From positions 5,233,501 to 5,297,500 of the forward strand of contig NZ_FNSM01000001.1 of NCBI RefSeq assembly GCF_900105415.1: 64,000 nt of DNA, in the 5' to 3' direction. This stretch comes from Streptomyces sp. TLI_105. Lineage in GTDB: Bacteria > Actinomycetota > Actinomycetes > Streptomycetales > Streptomycetaceae. Both the position numbers and the translations under genes were made by a program. The notes under the pieces are model-generated. The model saw only the letters and a list, made by a program, of their open reading frames with translations. It had not been told where the DNA came from and did no database searches. Below, one piece after another: positions 33,825 through 45,408 of the stretch. Each line of letters opens with the position of its first letter. The first letter of the stretch is position 1.

Positions 33825-34985
33825 TCAGGCCGGCAGGCCCAGCTCCCGGGCGATCAGCATCCGCTGGACCTCGCTGGTGCCCTCGCCGATCTCCAGGATC
33901 TTCGAGTCGCGCCACATCCGGGCCACCGGGTACTCGTTCATGAAGCCGTAGCCGCCGTGGATCTGGGTCGCCTCGCGGGCGTTGTCCACTGCCACCGTGG
34001 AGGAGTACAGCTTCGCGATCGCCGCCTCCTTCTTGAACGGCTCGCCCAGCACGAGCCGCGAGGCCGCGTCCCGCCAGCCGATCCGGGCCATGTGCGCCCG
34101 GGTCTCCATGTCGGCGATCTTGAACTGGATGGCCTGGTTCTCGGCGATCGGCCGCCCGAAGGCCTGCCGCTCGTGCGCGTACTTCACCGACTCGTCCACA
34201 CAACCCTGCGCGAGGCCCGTCGCGAGCGCCGCGATCGCGACCCGGCCCTCGTCCAGGATCCGCAGGAACTGCGCGTACCCCCGGCCCTCCTCGCCGAGGA
34301 GGTTCTCCACCGGGACGCGGACGTCGTCGAAGGAGAGCTCACGGGTGTCCGAGGCGTTCCAGCCGACCTTCGAGTACGGGGCGGCGACCGTGAAGCCCGG
34401 GGTGCCGGACGGCACGATGATCGAGGAGATCAGCGGACGCCCGTCGGGCTTGCGGCCGGTGACCGCCGTGACCGTCACCAGACCCGTGATGTCCGTGCCG
34501 GAGTTGGTGATGAAGCACTTCGAGCCGTTGATGACCCAGTGGTCGCCGTCGCGGACGGCGGTGGTGCGGGTGCCGCCCGCGTCCGAACCGGCACCCGGCT
34601 CGGTCAGGCCGAACGCGCCGAGGACCTCGCCGGAGCACAGCTTCGGCAGCCACGCGCGCTTCTGCTCCTCCGTGCCGAAGCGGTAGACCGGCATCGCGCC
34701 CAGCGAGACGCCCGCCTCCAGGGTGATGGCCACGGAGGAGTCGACCCGGGCCAGCTCCTCCAGGGCGATCCCGAGGGCCAGGTAGTCGCCGCCCATGCCG
34801 CCGTACTCCTCGGGGAACGGCAGCCCGAACAGGCCCATGCGGCCCATCTCGCGGACGATCTCGTACGGGAACTCGTGCCGCTCGTAGTAGTCGCCGATCT
34901 TCGGCGCCACGACGTCGTGGGCGAACTCCTCGACGGTACGGCGGAGTTCCTCGTGCTCTTCGGTGAGCCGGTGGTCGAGGGACAT
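33825..34985 (-). CDS. Acyl-CoA dehydrogenase (isovaleryl-CoA-type by context)
   Basis: A 386-residue FAD flavoenzyme of the acyl-CoA dehydrogenase family. Visible parts: FGLTEPGAGSDAGGTRTTA (FAD/substrate loop), FITNSGTDI, QAFGRPIAENQAIQFKIADM and IHGGYGFMNEYPVARMWRD near the C-terminus. The ATG at 34983-34985 is 8 bp after the HMG-CoA lyase stop. With methylcrotonyl-CoA carboxylase-like subunits and HMG-CoA lyase in the same operon, isovaleryl-CoA is the likely substrate (leucine breakdown), although a broader short-chain role is possible. Confidence 0.92.
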   Translation of the reverse strand: MSLDHRLTEEHEELRRTVEEFAHDVVAPKIGDYYERHEFPYEIVREMGRMGLFGLPFPEEYGGMGGDYLALGIALEELARVDSSVAITLEAGVSLGAMPVYRFGTEEQKRAWLPKLCSGEVLGAFGLTEPGAGSDAGGTRTTAVRDGDHWVINGSKCFITNSGTDITGLVTVTAVTGRKPDGRPLISSIIVPSGTPGFTVAAPYSKVGWNASDTRELSFDDVRVPVENLLGEEGRGYAQFLRILDEGRVAIAALATGLAQGCVDESVKYAHERQAFGRPIAENQAIQFKIADMETRAHMARIGWRDAASRLVLGEPFKKEAAIAKLYSSTVAVDNAREATQIHGGYGFMNEYPVARMWRDSKILEIGEGTSEVQRMLIARELGLPA

Positions 34986-34993
34986 GTCTTTCG

Positions 34994-35929
34994 TCACTCC
35001 TTGTGGGAGAGGGCGCGGACGGTACGGGAGGGGCTGGGCCGGCCCAGCTGTTCGGCCATCCACACGCTCGTGGCGGTGAGGGCGGCCAGATCGACCCCGG
35101 TCTCGATGCCGAGACCGTCGAGCATCCACACGAGGTCCTCGGTGGCGAGATTTCCGGTCGCGCTCTTCGCGTACGGGCAGCCGCCGAGGCCGCCGGCGGA
35201 GGCGTCGACGGTGGTCACCCCGTGCCGCAGGGCGGCCAGGGTGTTGGACAGCGCCTGCCCGTACGTGTCGTGGAAGTGCACGGCGACGCGGGAGACGGGC
35301 ACCCCGGCCTCGGTCAGGGCCGTCAGCAGGGCCTGGACGTGCCCTGGCGTGGCGACGCCGATCGTGTCCCCGAGGCTCAGCTCGTCACAGCCCATGTCGG
35401 CGAGGGCCTTGGTGACCCGGACGACCTGCTCGACCGGCACGGCACCCTCCCAGGGGTCGCCGAAGCACATCGAGAGGTAGCCGCGCACCTTCAGCCCGGC
35501 CTCTATGGCCCGGGTGACGGTCGGCGCGAACATCGCGAGCGCCTCGTCGACGGTCCGGTTCAGATTGGCCTTCGCGAAGGACTCGGTCGCCGAGGCGAAC
35601 ACGGCGACCTCACGGGCGCCCAGCGCGAGGGCGCGGTCGAGACCGCGCTCGTTCGGCACGAGCACGGGCAGCCGGACCGGGAGGTCACGGACGAGCGGGA
35701 ACAGCTCCTCCGCGTCGGCGAGCTGCGGCACCCACTTCGGGTGCACGAAGCTCGTCGCCTCGATCGTCGTCAGACCGGCGGCCGCGAGCCGCCGCACGAA
35801 CTCGGCCTTCACCTCGGTCGGGACGGCCGTCTTCTCGTTCTGCAGCCCGTCCCGGGCACCGACCTCGTGGATCCGCACCCGGGTGGGCAGGGACGGGTCG
35901 GGCACGGTCATCGGCAGTCCGGTGCTCAT
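34994..35929 (-). CDS. hmgL: Hydroxymethylglutaryl-CoA lyase
   Basis: A 311-residue TIM-barrel lyase cleaving HMG-CoA to acetyl-CoA and acetoacetate, the last step of leucine degradation. The opening [16 protein letters not shown], the metal-site region [12 protein letters not shown] and the signature around the catalytic Cys, [20 protein letters not shown], are all present. Length is normal. The ATG at 35927-35929 overlaps the biotin carboxylase gene by 4 bp (ATGA). Confidence 0.95.
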   Translation of the reverse strand: MSTGLPMTVPDPSLPTRVRIHEVGARDGLQNEKTAVPTEVKAEFVRRLAAAGLTTIEATSFVHPKWVPQLADAEELFPLVRDLPVRLPVLVPNERGLDRALALGAREVAVFASATESFAKANLNRTVDEALAMFAPTVTRAIEAGLKVRGYLSMCFGDPWEGAVPVEQVVRVTKALADMGCDELSLGDTIGVATPGHVQALLTALTEAGVPVSRVAVHFHDTYGQALSNTLAALRHGVTTVDASAGGLGGCPYAKSATGNLATEDLVWMLDGLGIETGVDLAALTATSVWMAEQLGRPSPSRTVRALSHKE

Positions 35930-37878
35930 GCGTCCTCCTCCTCGCGGGGCGTCACCACGGCCAGGATCTGGTCCATGGCGACGGTGGTGCCGGGCGTGAC
36001 GTCCAGCTCGGTGACGGTGCCGGCGTGCGGGGCGGAGATGACGTGCTCCATCTTCATCGCCTCGACCACGAGCAGGCTCTGCCCGGCCTCCACCTCGTCC
36101 CCGACGGCCACCTTCACGACCGTCACGGTCCCGGGCATCGGCGCGGCGAGCGTGTCGGCACCCCCGTGCCGGGCACCGGAGAGCGCGGCCTCGACGGGGT
36201 CGTGGTCGAGCACGTGCCAGGAGTCCCCGTCCCGGCCGAGCCAGGCGTCCGCACGGTGGAAGGTGTGGGTCATGCCGTCCACGGTGACCGTCACCGTGGT
36301 GTCCGTGACCCGGGCCCCGGTGGGGGCCTCCGCCGTCGCGGGTTCGAGTCCCGGCACTCGGAACGGGAAGGCGAGCGGCTTCGCCGTGCCGCCGAGGCGC
36401 CAGCCGCTCGGCACCGCGAACGGGTCCGTCCAGCCGTCCCGGGGCGCCGGGGCCAGCTCCGCGAGCCGTACGGCGGCCGCCGCCGCGTACACCTCGTCCG
36501 GCACGCCCTGCGGGACCAGGCTCTCCGCGTCCCGCTCCACCAGGCCCGTGTCCAGGTCGCCCGAGACGACGTCCGGGTGGGCGAGGAGGCGGCGCAGGAA
36601 GCCCGCGTTCGTGGGCACGCCCAGGGTGACCAGCTCGCCGAGCGCGGCACGCAGCCTGCGCAGGGCCGTGGGGCGGTCCGGGGCGTGCACGATGACCTTG
36701 GAGAGCATCGGGTCGTAGAGGGAGGAGACCTCGGTGCCCTCGGCGAGACCCGAGTCCGTGCGGACGCCGTTGCCCTGCGGCTCGTGCAGGGCGAGGACCG
36801 TGCCGCCCGACGGGAGGAAGCCCCGGGAGGGGTCCTCCGCGCAGATCCGGGCCTCGATCGCCCAGCCGTCCAGGCGGACGTCGTCCTGCGTGAACGGCAG
36901 CGGCTCGCCGGAGGCGACGCGCAGCTGCCACTCCACCAGGTCGATGCCGGTGATCAGCTCGGTCACCGGGTGCTCGACCTGGAGGCGGGTGTTCATCTCC
37001 ATGAAGTAGTACGAGGCGGGGTCGCCGCCCGGCACGATGAACTCGACCGTGCCCGCGCCCACATAGCCGCAGGAGCGCGCCGCCTCGACCGCCGCCGCGC
37101 CCATCGACGCCCGGAGCTCCGGGGTGAGCAGGACGCTCGGCGCCTCCTCGATGATCTTCTGGTGGCGGCGCTGGAGCGAGCACTCGCGCTCGCCGAGGTG
37201 GATCACGTTCCCGTGGGCGTCCGCCAGGACCTGGATCTCGATGTGCCGGGGCCGGTCGATCCACCGCTCCACGAGCAGCGTGTCGTCGCCGAAGGAGGAA
37301 CGGGCCTCGCGCCGGGCCGCCGCGATCTCGTCGTCGAGCGTCGACAGGTCGCGGACCAGCCGCATGCCCTTGCCGCCGCCGCCCGCGCTCGGCTTGAGCA
37401 GGACGGGCGCGCCCAGCTCGCGGGCCGCCGCCTCGAGCTCGGGATCGGCGGCGCCCGGGACGACCGGCACACCGGCCGCCTTGACGGTCTCCTTCGCACG
37501 GATCTTGTCGCCCATGAGGGAGATCGCGGTGGCGGACGGGCCGATGAAGACGAGGCCGGCGTCCGCGCAGGCCTGCGCGAAGGCGGCGTTCTCCGCCAGG
37601 AACCCGTAGCCGGGGTGCACGGCCTGCGCCCCGGTGCGCCGGGCCGCGTCGAGCAGCGCCGGCACGGACAGGTACGACTCGGCGGCCGGCGGCGGACCGA
37701 TCCGTACCGCCGTGTCCGCCTCCCGCACGTGCCGGGCGTCGGCGTCCGCGTCGCTGTAGACGGCCACCGAGCGCACGCCCATCTCCCGCAGGGTGCGGAT
37801 GACGCGGACGGCGATCTCGCCCCGGTTGGCCACGAGGACGGTGTCGAACATGCTCTGCATCTTCTGGGGGCCCTTCAC
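35926..37878 (-). CDS. accA1: Biotin-dependent acyl-CoA carboxylase alpha subunit (methylcrotonyl-CoA type)
   Basis: A 650-residue fusion of biotin carboxylase and biotin carrier. The biotin carboxylase part (about 10-455) has [17 protein letters not shown], the ATP-grasp loop [27 protein letters not shown] and [14 protein letters not shown] linker/BT region follows, then the carrier with EAMKMEH (biotinylated K609). The GTG at 37878 overlaps the beta-subunit gene by 4 bp; an ATG at 37860 is an alternative. It provides the carboxylation step between isovaleryl- and HMG-CoA metabolism. The symbol follows the S. coelicolor/S. avermitilis style and is from context. Confidence 0.93.
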   Translation of the reverse strand: MKGPQKMQSMFDTVLVANRGEIAVRVIRTLREMGVRSVAVYSDADADARHVREADTAVRIGPPPAAESYLSVPALLDAARRTGAQAVHPGYGFLAENAAFAQACADAGLVFIGPSATAISLMGDKIRAKETVKAAGVPVVPGAADPELEAAARELGAPVLLKPSAGGGGKGMRLVRDLSTLDDEIAAARREARSSFGDDTLLVERWIDRPRHIEIQVLADAHGNVIHLGERECSLQRRHQKIIEEAPSVLLTPELRASMGAAAVEAARSCGYVGAGTVEFIVPGGDPASYYFMEMNTRLQVEHPVTELITGIDLVEWQLRVASGEPLPFTQDDVRLDGWAIEARICAEDPSRGFLPSGGTVLALHEPQGNGVRTDSGLAEGTEVSSLYDPMLSKVIVHAPDRPTALRRLRAALGELVTLGVPTNAGFLRRLLAHPDVVSGDLDTGLVERDAESLVPQGVPDEVYAAAAAVRLAELAPAPRDGWTDPFAVPSGWRLGGTAKPLAFPFRVPGLEPATAEAPTGARVTDTTVTVTVDGMTHTFHRADAWLGRDGDSWHVLDHDPVEAALSGARHGGADTLAAPMPGTVTVVKVAVGDEVEAGQSLLVVEAMKMEHVISAPHAGTVTELDVTPGTTVAMDQILAVVTPREEEDA

Positions 37879-39482
37879 ATCCGGAAGACGCCGAACTGGG
37901 GGTCACCCAGGGGCGCGTTGGCACAGGCGGTCAGGGCGAGGCCGAGGACCTGCCGGGTCTCCAGCGGGTCGATGACCCCGTCGTCCCACAGCCGGGCGGT
38001 CGCGTAGTAGGCGCTGCCCTGCGTCTCGTACTGCTCGCGGATCGGGGCCTTGAAGGCCTCTTCCTCCTCGGCGCTCCACCCGTCGCCGAGCTGGTCGCGC
38101 TTGACGGTCGCGAGGACGGACGCGGCCTGCTCGCCGCCCATGACCGAGATCTTCGCGTTGGGCCACATCCACAGGAAGCGGGGGGAGTAGGCCCGGCCGC
38201 ACATCGAGTAGTTGCCGGCGCCGTACGAACCGCCGACGACGACCGTCAGCTTCGGCACCCGGGTGGTGGCCACGGCCGTGACCATCTTGGCGCCGTGCTT
38301 GGCGATGCCGCCGTGCTCGTACGCCTTGCCGACCATGAAGCCGGTGATGTTCTGCAGGAAGACGAGCGGGATCCCGCGCTGGTCGCACAGCTCGATGAAG
38401 TGCGCGCCCTTCTGGGCCGACTCGGCGAACAGGATGCCGTTGTTGGCGACGATGCCGACCGGGTGGCCGTGGATCCGGGCGAAGCCGGTGACCAGCGTCT
38501 GCCCGTACTCGGACTTGAACTCCTGGAAGCGGGAGCCGTCCACGACCCGGGCGATGACCTCGCGCACGTCGTAGGGGGTGCGGGAGTCGACGGGCACGGC
38601 CCCGTACAGCCCGTACGGGTCGACCTTCGGCTCCTCGGCCGGCTCGACCGACCAGGGCAGCGGGCCGCGCTCGGGCAGCGTGGCCACGATGTTCCGGACG
38701 ATGCGCAGCGCGTGCGCGTCGTCCTCGGCGAGGTGGTCGGTGACGCCGGAGATCCGCGAGTGGACCTCGCCGCCGCCGAGCTCCTCGGCCGTGACGACCT
38801 CGCCGGTGGCGGCCTTCACGAGCGGCGGCCCACCGAGGAAGATGGTCCCCTGGTTCCGTACGATCACGGCCTCGTCGCTCATCGCGGGCACGTAGGCGCC
38901 ACCGGCCGTGCAGGAGCCCATGACCGCCGCGATCTGCGGGATGCCGGCACCGGACATCCGGGCCTGGTTGAAGAAGATCCGCCCGAAGTGCTCCCGGTCC
39001 GGGAAGACCTCGTCCTGCATCGGCAGGAAGGCGCCGCCCGAGTCGACCAGGTAGAGGCAGGGGAGACGATTCTCCAGCGCCACCTCCTGGGCCCGCAGGT
39101 GCTTCTTCACCGTCATCGGGTAGTACGTGCCGCCCTTGACGGTCGCGTCGTTCGCCACGATCACGCACTCGCGTCCGGAGACCCGGCCGATGCCCGCGAT
39201 GACGCCGGCCGCCGGGGCCTGGTCGCCGTACATGCCGTTCGCCGCCAGCGGGGCCAGCTCCAGGAACGGCGAGCCCGGGTCGAGGAGCGTGTCCACCCGG
39301 TCCCGCGGCAGCAGCTTGCCGCGCGCGGTGTGCCGGGCCCGGGACTTCTCACCACCGCCCAGGGCGGCCGCCGCGAGCTTGGCGCGCAGGGTCGCCGCCA
39401 GCTCGTGATGGGCCGCCTCATTGGCCTGCCAGGCCGCGGACGCGGGATCCGCCGCGCTCGTCAGCACAGGTGCCTGCTGCAT
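37875..39482 (-). CDS. accD1: Acyl-CoA carboxylase beta subunit (methylcrotonyl-CoA type)
   Basis: A 535-residue carboxyltransferase. The N- and C-terminal crotonase-like domains show [67 protein letters not shown] and [15 protein letters not shown], which are characteristic of methylcrotonyl-CoA carboxylase beta rather than acetyl/propionyl-CoA carboxylase. It is the first gene of the operon, with two 16-bp operator-like palindromes directly upstream. It pairs with the alpha subunit encoded next. Confidence 0.95.
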   Translation of the reverse strand: MQQAPVLTSAADPASAAWQANEAAHHELAATLRAKLAAAALGGGEKSRARHTARGKLLPRDRVDTLLDPGSPFLELAPLAANGMYGDQAPAAGVIAGIGRVSGRECVIVANDATVKGGTYYPMTVKKHLRAQEVALENRLPCLYLVDSGGAFLPMQDEVFPDREHFGRIFFNQARMSGAGIPQIAAVMGSCTAGGAYVPAMSDEAVIVRNQGTIFLGGPPLVKAATGEVVTAEELGGGEVHSRISGVTDHLAEDDAHALRIVRNIVATLPERGPLPWSVEPAEEPKVDPYGLYGAVPVDSRTPYDVREVIARVVDGSRFQEFKSEYGQTLVTGFARIHGHPVGIVANNGILFAESAQKGAHFIELCDQRGIPLVFLQNITGFMVGKAYEHGGIAKHGAKMVTAVATTRVPKLTVVVGGSYGAGNYSMCGRAYSPRFLWMWPNAKISVMGGEQAASVLATVKRDQLGDGWSAEEEEAFKAPIREQYETQGSAYYATARLWDDGVIDPLETRQVLGLALTACANAPLGDPQFGVFRM

Positions 39483-39502
39483 CCCTCGAGCTCCCTTGCT
39501 CG

Positions 39503-39547
39503 GTTAATGAGCGTTAACGTATGTCGCCCAGGTTAACGACCGCTAAC
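39503..39547. promoter_or_regulatory. Double TetR-type operator between accD1 and the TetR gene
   Basis: Two related 16-bp inverted repeats, GTTAATGAGCGTTAAC (39503-39518) and GTTAACGACCGCTAAC (39532-39547), 29 bp apart start to start. Both fit GTTARYGANCGYTAAC. They cover the divergent promoter region, so the TetR protein probably represses both the operon and itself. Confidence 0.8.
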
Positions 39548-39569
39548 CGGGTTGTCTAGAATTGAATCC

Positions 39570-40157
39570 ATGACCACGAGCCCCACTCGGACCGACGCCC
39601 CGACGCGACGCGAGCAGATCCTCAAGGAGGCCGCCCGCCTCTTCGCCGAGCGCGGCTTCCACGGCGTCGGCGTGGACGAGATAGGGGCGGCCGTCGGCAT
39701 CAGCGGCCCCGGCCTCTACCGCCACTTCCCGGGGAAGGACGCGATGCTCGCCGAGCTCCTCGTGGGCATCAGCGAGCGGCTGCTCGACGGCGGCCGTCTG
39801 CGGGCCGTCGAATCGGACGGTGACCCGCGCGCCCTCCTGGCCTCCCTCATCGACGGGCACATCGACTTCGCCCTCGACGACCGGCCCCTGATCACCCTCC
39901 ACGACCGCGAGCTCGACCGCCTCAAGGACGAGGACCGCAAGCGGGTCCGGCAGCTCCAGCGGCAGTACGTCGAGCTGTGGGTCGCCGTCGTGCGCGAGCT
40001 CTACCCCGACACGGGCGAATCGGAGTCCCGCACCGCCGTCCACGCCGTCTTCGGCCTGCTCAACTCCACCCCGCACCTGGCGGCCCTCGGCCGCCGGCCG
40101 ATGGAGGACCTGCTGCGGAGGCTCGCGCACGGGGCGTTCGGCGCGCTGGGCGCGTAG
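39570..40157 (+). CDS. TetR-family repressor of the acyl-CoA operon (AccR-like)
   Basis: A 195-residue regulator. The N-terminal TetR HTH (about 10-57) reads REQILKEAARLFAERGFHGVGVDEIGAAVGISGPGLYRHFPGKDAML. The C-terminal ligand-binding domain is helical. The ATG at 39570 follows the operator pair by 22 bp. Divergent to accD1-accA1-hmgL-acyl-CoA dehydrogenase, it most likely senses a short-chain acyl-CoA. From memory, a similar TetR regulator (AccR) of this operon type is known in S. avermitilis. Confidence 0.92.
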   Translation: MTTSPTRTDAPTRREQILKEAARLFAERGFHGVGVDEIGAAVGISGPGLYRHFPGKDAMLAELLVGISERLLDGGRLRAVESDGDPRALLASLIDGHIDFALDDRPLITLHDRELDRLKDEDRKRVRQLQRQYVELWVAVVRELYPDTGESESRTAVHAVFGLLNSTPHLAALGRRPMEDLLRRLAHGAFGALGA

Positions 40158-40223
40158 GGCCGTGCGGTCCAGAGCTCGGAACGGGTTGCCCTCCGCCTCC
40201 GGGGCTCGGACAGAATGACCCCC

Positions 40224-41000
40224 ATGCCGATACTCAGCCGCCCCGCCCTCGTCGAGCACCTCGTCCGCACCCGGATCGCGGGAGACGTCGCCACCCCGCG
40301 CGACAACAACCTCTCCCACTACCGCAAGCTCGCCAACGGTGACCGGCACTACTGGCTCGGCCTCGAACTCGGCGACCGCTGGACCGACGAGCAGGACGTG
40401 CTCGCCGTCATGGCCGAGCGGTGCGGCGTCGTCGACGACCCGGCGCACCGGGTCGGCCAGGACACCATCGACCCCGAACTCACCGTCGACGGCCTCGACC
40501 GGATGGCCGCCCGGCTGCGCAAGGCCGCCGCGGGCCGCGAGCGGGTCCTCTTCGCGACCGGCCACCCCGGCTCGCTCATCGACGTCCACAGCCGGGTCGC
40601 CGCCGCGCTGCGCGCCCAGGGCTGCGACGTCGTCCGCATCCCCGGCGGGCTCGTCGCCGACGAGGGGTACGTCGTGCAGTTCGCCGACGTCGCCGTCTTC
40701 GAACGCGGTGCGAGCCTGTGGCACACGCACTCGCCCGAGCCGATGAACGCGATCCTCGACGCGCTCGGGGAGGCCGGACGACCGGACCTGGTGATCGCGG
40801 ACCACGGCTGGGCGGGCCGCGCGGGCCAGCGGGGCATCGACTCCGTGGGCTACGCCGACTGCAACGACCCCGCGCTCTTCATCGGCGAGGCGGAGGGCAC
40901 GATGCAGGTCGCGATCCCCCTGGACGACCACGTCCTGGACCCCCGCTTCTACGAGCCGCTGACGGCGTACACCCTGAACGCGGCGGGGCTCGCGGGCTGA
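40224..41000 (+). CDS. Phosphatase-family protein (streptomycete type)
   Basis: A 258-residue soluble protein starting at ATG 40224. It resembles actinobacterial proteins annotated simply as phosphatase (Pfam Phosphatase family). Conserved-looking stretches are LFATGHPGSLIDVH, IPGGLVADEGYVV, SLWHTHSPEPMNAIL, and VIADHGWAGRAGQRGIDSVGYADCNDPALF. No signal peptide. The substrate is unknown. It follows the TetR gene by 66 bp in the same direction. Confidence 0.75.
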   Translation: MPILSRPALVEHLVRTRIAGDVATPRDNNLSHYRKLANGDRHYWLGLELGDRWTDEQDVLAVMAERCGVVDDPAHRVGQDTIDPELTVDGLDRMAARLRKAAAGRERVLFATGHPGSLIDVHSRVAAALRAQGCDVVRIPGGLVADEGYVVQFADVAVFERGASLWHTHSPEPMNAILDALGEAGRPDLVIADHGWAGRAGQRGIDSVGYADCNDPALFIGEAEGTMQVAIPLDDHVLDPRFYEPLTAYTLNAAGLAG

Positions 41001-41013
41001 CCCGCCCCGCCCG

Positions 41014-41958
41014 TCAGCGCGCCTGGCGGGAGGTGGGGTCCAGGTACACCCGGCGGACGGCCGGGATCCGCTCGCGCAGCCGCGCCTCGGCGCGGTCGCA
41101 GGCCCGTTCGATCTCCTCGGCCGTCGACCCGTCCCGGAAGTCGATCTTCGCGGCGACCAGGGCCTCGTCCGGACCCTGGATCAGGGTCGTCAGGTCGACC
41201 ACCGCGATCACGTGCTCGTCCGCGAGCAGCTCCTCGTGCACGGCCTCCCGCAGGCGCGGCGGGAGCGCCCGGCCGACCAGGAGCTCCGCGTTGGAGCGGC
41301 CCAGGACCCAGGCCACGTACACCAGCAGCGCGCCGATGAGGATCGAGGCGACGCCGTCCCAGACGCCCGAGCCGGTGAGCTGGCCGCCGATCAGGCCGCC
41401 GGCCGCGAGCAGCAGGCCGGCCAGCGCCGCGGAGTCCTCCATGACGACGGCCTTCACGGTCGTGTCCGGGGTGCGCCGCAGGTAGCGGATGAAGGGGGTG
41501 CGGGTGCGCCGCGCCTCGGCCCGGACCTGGCGGACCGCCGTCCGCAGCGAGAAGCCCTCCAGGACGAAGGCGACGGCGAGCACCACGTACGAGACGACCG
41601 GATCGCCCAGGTCCTCGCCGCGGGTGAGGGTGTGGACGCCGTCGTACACGGAGAAGACCGCGCCGCCGACGAAGGTGGCGACCGCGGCCAGCAGCGCCCA
41701 CACGTACCGCTCGCCCGCATAGCCCAACGGATGGTCCTCGTCCGCCGGTTTCTCGCTGCGCTTGAGCGCGGCCAGGAGCAGCACCTCGGTGACCGTGTCG
41801 GCCACCGAGTGGGCCGCCTCGGAGAGCATCGCGCTGGATCCGCTGATGAGGCCCGCGACGGCCTTGGCGGCGGCGATGCCGAGATTGGCCGCCGCCGCCA
41901 CGATCACCGTGAAGGTGCTCTCACCGTTCTTCGGCCTGTCCGCCGTGATTTCCGCCAT
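41014..41958 (-). CDS. Cation diffusion facilitator family metal transporter
   Basis: A 314-residue inner-membrane protein with about six hydrophobic segments. Transport-site residues appear in SEAAHSVADTVTE (H and D of TM2) and VVMEDSAALAGLLLA (TM5, ED instead of the usual HxxxD). The DHPLGYAGERYVWAL motif is typical of the family. The C-terminal cytoplasmic domain (about 235-314) has VVDLTTLIQGPDEALVAAKIDF. It probably exports zinc, manganese or similar ions; the TM5 site variation leaves specificity open. Convergent with the phosphatase gene. Confidence 0.88.
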   Translation of the reverse strand: MAEITADRPKNGESTFTVIVAAAANLGIAAAKAVAGLISGSSAMLSEAAHSVADTVTEVLLLAALKRSEKPADEDHPLGYAGERYVWALLAAVATFVGGAVFSVYDGVHTLTRGEDLGDPVVSYVVLAVAFVLEGFSLRTAVRQVRAEARRTRTPFIRYLRRTPDTTVKAVVMEDSAALAGLLLAAGGLIGGQLTGSGVWDGVASILIGALLVYVAWVLGRSNAELLVGRALPPRLREAVHEELLADEHVIAVVDLTTLIQGPDEALVAAKIDFRDGSTAEEIERACDRAEARLRERIPAVRRVYLDPTSRQAR

Positions 41959-41979
41959 GGTCGGACTTATGCCCGGTCG

Positions 41980-42849
41980 TCAGCGCGGGACGCGGACCAC
42001 ACCCTCCTGGATGACGGAGATCGCGAGCTGCCCGTCCCGGGTGTAGATCCGGGCCTGGCCGAGGCCGCGCCCGCCGGACGCGGTCGGCGACTCCTGGTCG
42101 TACAGGAGCCACTCGTCGGCCCGGAAGGGGCGGTGGAACCACATGGCGTGGTCCAGGGAGGCCCCGACCACGTCGCCGACGGCCCAGCCGCCGCGCCCGT
42201 GGGCGAGGAGGACCGAGTCGAGCAGGGTCATGTCGGAGACGTAGGTGGCGAGGACGACGTGCAGCAGCGGGTCGTCGGCCAGCTTGCCGTTCGTACGGAA
42301 CCAGACCTGCGAGCGCGGTTCGCGCGGCTGCCCGACCGTCCCCCACGGGGGCGCCTCTGCGTAGCGCAGGTCGACCGCCGCCCGCGCCTCGATCAGCCGG
42401 TCCGCGACCTCGCGGGGGAGGTGGCGGGGGAGCATCTCGGCCGGCGTGGGCAGGGACTCCGGGTCCGGGGCGGGCGGCATCTCCACCTGGTGGTCGAGCC
42501 CCTCCTCGTACGTCTGGAAGGACGCCGAGAGGTGGAAGATCGGCTGCCCGTGCTGGACGGCCACGACGCGCCGGGTGGTGAAGGAGCGTCCGTCGCGGAT
42601 CCGGTCGACCGTGTAGACGATCGGCGCACCCGGGTCGCCGGGGCGCAGGAAGTACGCGTGGAGCGAGTGCGCGAGGCGGTCCCCGGGCACGGTCCGGCCC
42701 GCCGCCACCAGCGCCTGGGCGGCCACCTGGCCGCCGAAGACGCGGGGGACGAGCGCGGACCGGGACTGCCCCCGGAAGATGTCCCGCTCGATCCGCTCCA
42801 GGTCGAGCAGATCGAGCAGGTCGTCCAGCGCGGTGTGTGCCTCGGGCAC
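41980..42849 (-). CDS. tesB: Acyl-CoA thioesterase II (TesB family)
   Basis: A 289-residue double hot-dog thioesterase hydrolysing acyl-CoAs. Family features are FRGQSRSALVPRVFGGQVAAQAL, LHAYFLRPGD, SFTTRRVVAVQHGQPIFHLSASF and the C-terminal GASLDHAMWFHRPFRADEWLLY carrying the catalytic Asp. It starts at GTG 42849 immediately after the TGA of the acyl-CoA dehydrogenase gene, so translation is coupled. Confidence 0.93.
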   Translation of the reverse strand: MPEAHTALDDLLDLLDLERIERDIFRGQSRSALVPRVFGGQVAAQALVAAGRTVPGDRLAHSLHAYFLRPGDPGAPIVYTVDRIRDGRSFTTRRVVAVQHGQPIFHLSASFQTYEEGLDHQVEMPPAPDPESLPTPAEMLPRHLPREVADRLIEARAAVDLRYAEAPPWGTVGQPREPRSQVWFRTNGKLADDPLLHVVLATYVSDMTLLDSVLLAHGRGGWAVGDVVGASLDHAMWFHRPFRADEWLLYDQESPTASGGRGLGQARIYTRDGQLAISVIQEGVVRVPR

Positions 42850-44007
<1,158 letters not shown>

Positions 44008-44082
44008 GGTGCGTCTCCTCCGATGTGCGGGCCAGTTGTCTAAGCGCTTGCTCAGGCTGTCGTCAACGAAGTTACCCAGCGG

Positions 44083-45243
44083 TCACCCACCCTGTCCAGA
44101 CTCCTCGTCTGTGATCCAGGCCCGCCCCACGGAGTCGTACCCGTACACGGGCCGCCCCTTCGCCCCGCTCGTGCGAAAGGGCGCGCCGTCCTCGTCCCCG
44201 ATCCGGACCGTGCCCCGGCGCCCCTCCGAGCTCCACTCCAGCTCCAGGTACCAGCGGCAGTCGCACCCCGCCGCCCCCGCCGAGACCAGCAGCTCCTCCG
44301 GCTCGGCGGCGCTGACCGCGTACGGGAAGGAGACCGCCGGGAGGGTCCGGCCCTCCTCCCCGGAGGCGTCGTACCCGTCCAGCGCCCGCGCCACCGGCCG
44401 CGGCCGGTCCAGGTCCACCTCGAAACGGCGCGGCGTCACCGCCCCGCCGCACCCCTCGTCCATCCGGTACGCCGCCCACGGCAGCGGCGCGCCCCGCTCC
44501 ACCACCCGCACGTGCAGCGCCTGGAGCACCACCGCTGCCGCGCCCTTCCCCTGCACCGACACCCGCACCAGCGTCTCCCCGCCGTCCACGGCCCCCTGCG
44601 CCGCCGCCCAGCTCCGCGCGTCGGCCGCCTCCGGCGGGGGAGGGGGCGTCCGCCCCACGAGGTAGGTGTGCCCGCACCCGTTCTTCCAGATGTCCGAGGC
44701 GACCGTCCACGTCAGCGGCGCCGGTGGTTCGGCGGCCCGCTCCCGGGTCTTCCCGGGCAGGAGTACGGCTCCGAGCGTCACCGCCCCCACGACCGCCAGC
44801 GACCCGCCGACCACGCCCACCCACCCCCACCGGCGCCTCCGCCGCTCGGACGGGAGGCCCGGCACCCGCGCGTGCACGGGTTCCAGCTCGGACTCGGGCG
44901 CCGCCTCCGGGGCCGGCGCGGGCCCCGGAGCCGGCTTCGGCTCCGGGCCGGGCCCGGGCGTCGGCTCCGCGCCGAGTTCCGGTGCCGGAGAGCGGCGGGC
45001 GCCGTCCGCGCGGGTCCAGGCCACCTCCAGGGCCCGCCGCTCCTCCTCGTCCGCCCCGCACAGCAGGGCGAGGCGGTCGACCACAGCGAACCCCTCCGGG
45101 ACGGTCGCGCCGGAGCAGTAGCGGTGGAGGGTGGACGCGCTGACGCTCAGGCGCCGGCCCAGCGCCTCGTAACTCCTCCCGTCCCGCGCCTTCAGTGCGC
45201 GCACGAGCCCCGCGAACTCCTCGACGGCGGCGTCCTTCGGCAT
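44083..45243 (-). CDS. HTH regulator fused to a transmembrane segment and extracellular domain
   Basis: A 386-residue one-component membrane regulator type. The N-terminal XRE-like HTH (about 5-70: YEALGRRLSVSASTLHRYCSG) precedes a Glu/Pro/Ala-rich linker (about 85-125), one membrane helix (GWVGVVGGSLAVVGAVTLGAV), and an extracellular domain of about 210 residues with four cysteines that could form disulphides. The ATG is at 45241-45243. Similar streptomycete proteins are common; signal and targets are unknown. It is divergent from the secreted protein gene at 45409. Confidence 0.75.
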   Translation of the reverse strand: MPKDAAVEEFAGLVRALKARDGRSYEALGRRLSVSASTLHRYCSGATVPEGFAVVDRLALLCGADEEERRALEVAWTRADGARRSPAPELGAEPTPGPGPEPKPAPGPAPAPEAAPESELEPVHARVPGLPSERRRRRWGWVGVVGGSLAVVGAVTLGAVLLPGKTRERAAEPPAPLTWTVASDIWKNGCGHTYLVGRTPPPPPEAADARSWAAAQGAVDGGETLVRVSVQGKGAAAVVLQALHVRVVERGAPLPWAAYRMDEGCGGAVTPRRFEVDLDRPRPVARALDGYDASGEEGRTLPAVSFPYAVSAAEPEELLVSAGAAGCDCRWYLELEWSSEGRRGTVRIGDEDGAPFRTSGAKGRPVYGYDSVGRAWITDEESGQGG

Positions 45244-45408
45244 TCCATCCCCCTCGCCCCTGCATCCCACCCTTCACGTCCTTGCACGTCAGCGGGGGTG
45301 GAATGGTTCCGGGACGGAGGGAGGGCGCGTTGCCGTTGCCCAGGGGCGGGCGGGGGCCCGACGCTGGTGGCGCACTGATCGAACGACCCGACGGGGGATC
45401 GCACCACC

